Below, in pieces: positions 4,559 to 8,113 of a DNA stretch of 8,113 nucleotides (positions are counted from its first letter, which is position 1; each line of letters opens with the position of its first letter). A program made the translations under genes and the position numbers. The stretch is from an uncultured Bacteroidia bacterium (GTDB lineage Bacteria > Bacteroidota > Bacteroidia > Bacteroidales > UBA932), in NCBI GenBank assembly GCA_902797895.1, contig CADBUS010000161.1, positions 1 to 8,113 on the forward strand, given 5' to 3'. A model generated the notes under the pieces. It saw nothing but the letters and a program-made list of their open reading frames with translations, had not been told where the DNA came from and did not search any database.

Positions 4559-6532
4559 TTATTGCTTATCTTGTACTTTGGCTTTCATTGAGCTTGATAT
4601 CAAGAATATAGCAACTGCAATGTAGGCTACTATGGCTACCATCTGTGCGCCACCGCTCTCTGCCCAGCTCTTTGCAAAGAAATCTACATTTGCAAACTTG
4701 AGTATTGCAGAAACCACTCCCATCAGCGCACCACCTGCTATAAAGCCGCTGGCGATTAGTGTTCCCTTGCTCACGCGGGCCTCGTTGAGAGCCTTGTCTT
4801 TGCTGCGGCTGCCTACATACCAGGCAATTGCACCGCCTACCAAAAGCGGAAGGTTAAGATCTATCGGGATAAACATTCCAAGTGCAAATGCAAGTGCAGG
4901 CACCTTCATAAAGTTGAGTGCGAGCGCAATTATTGCTCCTATTCCGTAGAGTACCCAAGGGGCTCCCTGTCCGCTCATAAGCGGCTCAATTACAGCGGCC
5001 ATAGCGTTTGCCTGAGGAGCTACAAGAGCATTCTCTCCGGTAAAGCCGTATGTTTTGTTCAGCACTATCATAACTCCGCCAACGGTGGCAGCAGCAACCA
5101 ATGTTCCAATGAACTTCCAGCTCTCCTGCACCTTAGGGGTTGAGCCTATCCAATAGCCTATTTTCAAGTCTGTTATAAAGCTACCTGCCACAGAGAGCGC
5201 GGTACAAACAACGCCTCCTATAATCATAGAGGCCACCATACCCGGTACTCCGTTAAGGCCAAATGCAACCAGCACCACAGAGCCTAAAATCAAGGTCATA
5301 AGAGTCATTCCGCTCACAGGGTTGGAACCCACTATGGCAATGGCATTTGCAGCAACGGTTGTAAATAGGAAGGCTATTATTGTTACTATAAGGAGAGCAA
5401 CAATGGAGAGGAGGAGTTTGTTACTATCGGGAATAACACCAAAGTAAAAGAAGAGGAAAGTAACTGCAAGCGAGAGCACAAGCCCCAGCACTATAATCTT
5501 CATACTCAGGTCTCTCTGAGTTCTAATCTCCTGCTGCTGCTCCCCGCCTTTTTTAGAGAAGCTCTTGGTTGCCAAGCCAACTGCCGATTTTATTACTCCG
5601 GCAGATTTTATGATGCTTATTATTCCGGCAACAGCAATACCTCCAATACCTATTTGGCGTGCATAGTTTTTGAAGATTGCCTCAGGCCCCAACTGAGATA
5701 CTCCCTCGAATGTTGTGCCCAAGAATGTTACGGTTTCTGCTCCGCAGAGCCAGCTCATAAGTGGAATTATAACAAACCACACAAGCATTGAGCCACAGCA
5801 GATTATAAAGGCATATTTAAGTCCGATGATATATCCCAATCCCATTACGGCGGCACCCACATTAAACTTTGCCATCAGCTTGACCTTATCTGCCACAACG
5901 CTCCCCCAGTGGGTTGCGGTGGTGTATATGGTCTCGCTCCACCAGCCGAACGATGCCACAATAAAATCGTAGATACCTCCAATCAATCCGCTGAGCAACA
6001 ATATTTTGGCTCCGCCGCTTTCGCTCTCTCCGCTCTTTATCACCTGAGTTGTTGCGGTGGCTTCCGGGAAAGGATACTCACCATCCTTATCCTTTACAAA
6101 ATACTTTCTGAACGGAATCATAAAGAGTATTCCTATAACACCTCCCAAGAGGCTCGATAAAAATACTTTTATAAAATCTACCTGAATTTGCGGATACTTT
6201 GCCTGCAATATGTAAAGTGCAGGTAATGTGAAGATTGCACCTGCCACTATACCGCCGGAGCAGGCTCCTATAGATTGGATAATCACATTTTCCCCAATGG
6301 CATTTTTTCTCTTGAGCGAGGTGGAGAGCCCCACCGCAATAATAGCGATAGGTATGGCCGCCTCAAAAACTTGCCCAACCTTTAGCCCAAGGTAAGCAGC
6401 TGCTGCCGAGAAGATTATAGTCATTAAAAGGCCAATTGTAACACTATAGACTGTGGCCTCTTTCCACTTGCCTTGTGGAGACATAACAGGATTGTACTCC
6501 GGTTTGTTTGGTTTAGAATTGTTTTCAGACAT
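4559..6532 (-). CDS. OPT-family oligopeptide transporter
   Basis: This polytopic inner-membrane carrier has 657 residues from the chosen start. The family imports oligopeptides, and in some branches metal chelates, using the proton gradient. The short hydrophilic N-terminus (MSENNSKPNKPEYNPVMSP) leads into many hydrophobic helices (roughly 14-16). Family-type motifs are GLKVGQVFEAAIP (49-61), GENVIIQSIGACSGG (80-94), YPFPEATATTQVI (153-165), GSNPVSGMT (402-410), YWIGSTPKVQESWKFIG (460-476) and FALGMFIPIDLNLP (549-562). Size and motifs fit the bacterial OPT subfamily of about 650 residues. An in-frame ATG at 6577 would add 15 residues. I reject it because a near-consensus promoter element (6556-6563) would then sit inside the gene, and because the MSENNS start looks like a natural hydrophilic N-terminus. 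pepT follows 45 bp later, so peptide import and cleavage are probably one operon. Substrate specificity is not readable from sequence. Confidence 0.93.
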   Translation of the reverse strand: MSENNSKPNKPEYNPVMSPQGKWKEATVYSVTIGLLMTIIFSAAAAYLGLKVGQVFEAAIPIAIIAVGLSTSLKRKNAIGENVIIQSIGACSGGIVAGAIFTLPALYILQAKYPQIQVDFIKVFLSSLLGGVIGILFMIPFRKYFVKDKDGEYPFPEATATTQVIKSGESESGGAKILLLSGLIGGIYDFIVASFGWWSETIYTTATHWGSVVADKVKLMAKFNVGAAVMGLGYIIGLKYAFIICCGSMLVWFVIIPLMSWLCGAETVTFLGTTFEGVSQLGPEAIFKNYARQIGIGGIAVAGIISIIKSAGVIKSAVGLATKSFSKKGGEQQQEIRTQRDLSMKIIVLGLVLSLAVTFLFFYFGVIPDSNKLLLSIVALLIVTIIAFLFTTVAANAIAIVGSNPVSGMTLMTLILGSVVLVAFGLNGVPGMVASMIIGGVVCTALSVAGSFITDLKIGYWIGSTPKVQESWKFIGTLVAAATVGGVMIVLNKTYGFTGENALVAPQANAMAAVIEPLMSGQGAPWVLYGIGAIIALALNFMKVPALAFALGMFIPIDLNLPLLVGGAIAWYVGSRSKDKALNEARVSKGTLIASGFIAGGALMGVVSAILKFANVDFFAKSWAESGGAQMVAIVAYIAVAIFLISSSMKAKVQDKQ

Positions 6533-6555
6533 ATTAGTTCTGTTTTGATAGTGAG

Positions 6556-6563
6556 CGAAGATA
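6556..6563 (-). promoter_or_regulatory. Candidate -7 element for the OPT-pepT operon
   Basis: The minus strand reads TATCTTCG, 7 of 8 matches to the Bacteroidota -7 box TAnnTTTG. It would start transcription near 6550, about 18 nt before the ATG at 6532. No TTTG -33 box is seen at the expected distance, so this is a partial match only. Confidence 0.4.
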
Positions 6564-6584
6564 ATAAAAAAAGGCAATTATGAC

Positions 6585-6592
6585 TATATTTG
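6585..6592 (+). promoter_or_regulatory. Candidate -7 element for the 6631-7926 unit
   Basis: TATATTTG is an exact match to TAnnTTTG. Transcription would begin around 6599, leaving a leader of about 32 nt before the ATG at 6631. The -33 TTTG is absent at the usual spacing (A-rich there). It lies back to back with the candidate OPT promoter, so the 98-bp gap is a divergent promoter region. Confidence 0.45.
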
Positions 6593-6630
6593 TCTCTGAT
6601 TTGAATTAGGATTTTGATGGTATTGCAGGT

Positions 6631-7473
6631 ATGAGAAGAGAATTTATCACTCTGTTTATATTAGCGGCCCTGCTTTGGGGCGGCAGTTGTTGGGCGCAGT
6701 CGCAAACGCCATTCAGCGGTGGGGCCAAAGACTCTCTGCGCGTACTTTGCACAAAGTACGATAAGTGCAACAGCGGAGTAGATGGCGTTGTAACATTCAG
6801 TGCAGTAATGGAATGTGACTCATTGAAGATGCCGGCCTATATGGTAGGTGATTCTATCGTGAGCATATTTAGCGATATAAGGGCGGAGGCCATTAAGAGC
6901 GTCCATTTTCTGTATGGCAAAACTCTTACACGAAAGATGGCAAAGAGTTTCCCCAACGGAATTTTGGTGCTTACGCTTAAAGAGGGGTTGGACTACAACT
7001 CTGCAATAGCTCTGCCGGATGGGGATAATCTCTCACGCAAGATATTTGTAACACGCCTCTCTCTCAAAGAGTTGGATAACAGCAATGGGGCTCTTGAGGA
7101 GAAACTTACAAACTATGTTCAGGAGTATGGCACAGATGATTTGCTCTTTAGAAATGCCAAGAGAGTCAATCAGGGGAGAGCAACTCCTATACTTGCCATA
7201 GATTCTCTTGAAAAACAGGCTTTTATAAAATCTTTTAGCGATTTTAGAGAGGGGGCGGTAGCAGATGTGATGGTGTATGATTCGGAGAATGCGCAGCAGC
7301 TTGTGGGAGAGAGGGGAGTAAATGGCCTTGTGGTTGTTTTGATAGATCCAAAATATACTCTATCACAGGCAATTATACCGGCATCGGAAAAGATAATAAG
7401 GAATATGGCGCAGATGCTCTATCTTAATATGGCCGCCATTGTGGTACGCACTCCAATATTGCTAAACAACTGA
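6631..7473 (+). CDS. Secreted hypothetical protein with two TonB-plug-like motif repeats
   Basis: This 280-residue protein has a signal peptide (FITLFILAALLWGGSCWA|Q, cleavage near residue 22); Cys20 is a poor lipobox. I cannot name a family. Two segments look alike. One is PAYMVGDSIVSIFSDIRAEA, IKSVHFLYGK and SFPNGILVLTLK, over 68-117. The other is PILAIDSLEKQAF, FREGAVADVMVYDS and GERGVNGLVVVLIDP, over 186-240. Both follow the pattern P-x-(hydrophobic)-x-(V/I)-(D/G)..., then about 15-20 residues, a hydrophobic strand, a short spacer and (P/V)NG-(I/L)-(L/V)-V-(L/V). This resembles the end of the SusC/RagA plug (P-x-x-x-I-D-G ... I-E-S-I-x-V-L-K-D ... Y-G-x-x-G-x-N-G-V-I). No beta-barrel follows. 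The linker (about 120-185) is polar. Expression is probably from the TATATTTG element at 6585, and mscL lies 27 bp downstream. Periplasmic or outer-membrane location is inferred; function is unknown. Confidence 0.85.
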   Translation: MRREFITLFILAALLWGGSCWAQSQTPFSGGAKDSLRVLCTKYDKCNSGVDGVVTFSAVMECDSLKMPAYMVGDSIVSIFSDIRAEAIKSVHFLYGKTLTRKMAKSFPNGILVLTLKEGLDYNSAIALPDGDNLSRKIFVTRLSLKELDNSNGALEEKLTNYVQEYGTDDLLFRNAKRVNQGRATPILAIDSLEKQAFIKSFSDFREGAVADVMVYDSENAQQLVGERGVNGLVVVLIDPKYTLSQAIIPASEKIIRNMAQMLYLNMAAIVVRTPILLNN

Positions 7474-7500
7474 AAATAAACAAATAATAATAGAGTTATT

Positions 7501-7926
7501 ATGGGAAAACTAATTAAAGAGTTCAAAGAGTTTGCCGTAAAGGGCAACGCCATAGATATGGCGGTAGCCGTTGTAATTGGCGGCGCATTTGGAGCTATTG
7601 TAACCTCTCTTGTAAACGACATTATTATGCCGTGTGTTGGCTATCTGCTTGGTGGAAAGGACTTTTCACAGTTGGCAATAGTGCTGAAAGAGGCTGTGTT
7701 GGCCGCAGACGGCACAGTGCTTACAGAGGCGGTGGCTATCAAGTACGGAGTGTTTATAAATGCAATAATCTCCTTCTTAATAATAACTTTTTCTATATTC
7801 TTGGTAATAAAGGGTTTGAATAAGTTGAAGAAGAAAAAGGCAGAGGAGCCTGCACCACCGGCAGAGCCATCTGCAGAGGAGAAACTGCTTACAGAGATTA
7901 GAGATTTGCTAAAAAATAAGCAGTAG
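7501..7926 (+). CDS. mscL: Large-conductance mechanosensitive channel MscL
   Basis: This 141-residue inner-membrane homopentameric channel opens under membrane tension to release solutes on hypo-osmotic shock. The N-terminal amphipathic helix KEFKEFAVKGNAIDMAV leads into TM1, VAVVIGGAFGAIVTSLVND (23-41), whose Gly/Ala-rich face forms the gate. IIMPCVGYLLGG follows, then a periplasmic loop (about 53-78) and TM2, YGVFINAIISFLIITFSIFL (82-101). The basic cluster LKKKKAEE and a Pro/Ala linker come before the C-terminal helical bundle EEKLLTEIRDLLKNK. Length is slightly above E. coli's 136, owing to a longer periplasmic loop. ATG at 7501 matches the family start and has an A-rich leader without SD. 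The 27-bp spacing to the upstream secreted-protein gene suggests co-transcription, and terminators follow directly. Confidence 0.98.
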   Translation: MGKLIKEFKEFAVKGNAIDMAVAVVIGGAFGAIVTSLVNDIIMPCVGYLLGGKDFSQLAIVLKEAVLAADGTVLTEAVAIKYGVFINAIISFLIITFSIFLVIKGLNKLKKKKAEEPAPPAEPSAEEKLLTEIRDLLKNKQ

Positions 7927-7967
7927 TGCAGTAATTTTTACTACTGTATTTGGGAACTCTCTCTATA

Positions 7968-7995
7968 GATTAAATGTTTTTAATCATTTTTTTTT
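7968..7995 (+). terminator. First terminator after mscL (AT-rich hairpin plus T9)
   Basis: GATTAAA (7968-7974) pairs with TTTAATC (7979-7985) across a TGTT loop, and nine Ts follow at 7987-7995. The stem is weak in GC, but the U-tract is excellent. Upstream, CAGTAGT (7921-7927) and ACTACTG (7940-7946) form another inverted repeat that overlaps the mscL stop codon. Confidence 0.55.
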
Positions 7996-8028
7996 CGGCC
8001 CCTCAGTTATCTGTGGGGCCGTTTTGTT
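7996..8028 (+). terminator. Strong intrinsic terminator after mscL
   Basis: CGGCCCC (7996-8002) pairs with GGGGCCG (8015-8021). After a single T-T mismatch, CAG pairs with CTG around a TTAT loop, and the hairpin is followed by TTTTGTT. The GC-rich stem and T-tract orientation are right for stopping plus-strand transcription ahead of the promoter at 8058. Confidence 0.88.
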
Positions 8029-8057
8029 AAAAAAGTGATATTTTTTTTTGCAAAATA

Positions 8058-8088
8058 TTTGGATGTAACAAAAAGTTATGTACCTTTG
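8058..8088 (+). promoter_or_regulatory. Strong Bacteroidota-type promoter for a gene beyond the right edge
   Basis: TTTG (8058-8061), a 19-nt spacer, then TACCTTTG (8081-8088): both the -33 and the -7 (TAnnTTTG) boxes of the primary sigma factor (SigABfr type) are perfect. The start site would be near 8095, leaving only about 20 nt of leader in the window. It sits immediately after two terminators, so it starts a new transcription unit. Its gene cannot be identified here. Confidence 0.8.
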
Positions 8089-8113
8089 CAACCCGTTTCG
8101 CGGAAGTTACTCC

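Noticed and set aside
6533..6577. Longer OPT start at 6577 (15 extra residues)
   Set aside because: The extension would contain the TATCTTCG promoter-like element and gives an unlikely N-terminus (MPFFIIFAHYQNRTN). The start at 6532 fits better.

Overview
The window looks like chromosome of a Bacteroidota bacterium, most likely Bacteroidales. Four things point that way. The secreted proteins end their signal peptides in A|Q. Ribosome-binding sites are A-rich or weak rather than good Shine-Dalgarno sequences. Promoter candidates fit TTTG-N19-TAnnTTTG, with one very good match at 8058-8088. The AmpG-like, NamZ, OPT and MscL proteins all look like the Bacteroidales versions. The organism cannot be named more closely from sequence alone.

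Layout. (1) 1-1867, plus strand: the 3' end of an AmpG-type MFS permease, then a DUF1343/NamZ exo-N-acetylmuramidase 19 bp later. This is a peptidoglycan-fragment salvage pair. (2) 1992-2897, plus strand: a secreted protein of unknown function with an Asn-rich 10-residue repeat and a Tyr-rich C-terminal domain, closed by a clear terminator. (3) 2898-3289: a convergent intergenic region packed with perfect or near-perfect inverted repeats, and no believable gene. (4) 6532-3290, minus strand: an OPT-family oligopeptide transporter followed by peptidase T (pepT), an oligopeptide uptake and hydrolysis operon. (5) 6533-6630: a short divergent promoter region. (6) 6631-7926, plus strand: a secreted protein with two copies of a motif resembling the TonB-receptor plug, then mscL 27 bp downstream. 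(7) 7927-8113: stacked terminators, then a strong promoter for a gene beyond the right edge.

How the genes work together: two independent nutrient-salvage units can be read, one for MurNAc/muropeptides (AmpG-like plus NamZ) and one for peptides (OPT plus PepT). MscL is the osmotic safety valve. The two secreted hypothetical proteins have no assignable role. I see no mobile-element genes, CRISPR, defence system, tRNA or rRNA. Most of the window is ordinary core-type sequence. The parts most worth a second look are the palindrome cluster at about 2976-3180 and the duplicated plug-like secreted protein at 6631-7473.
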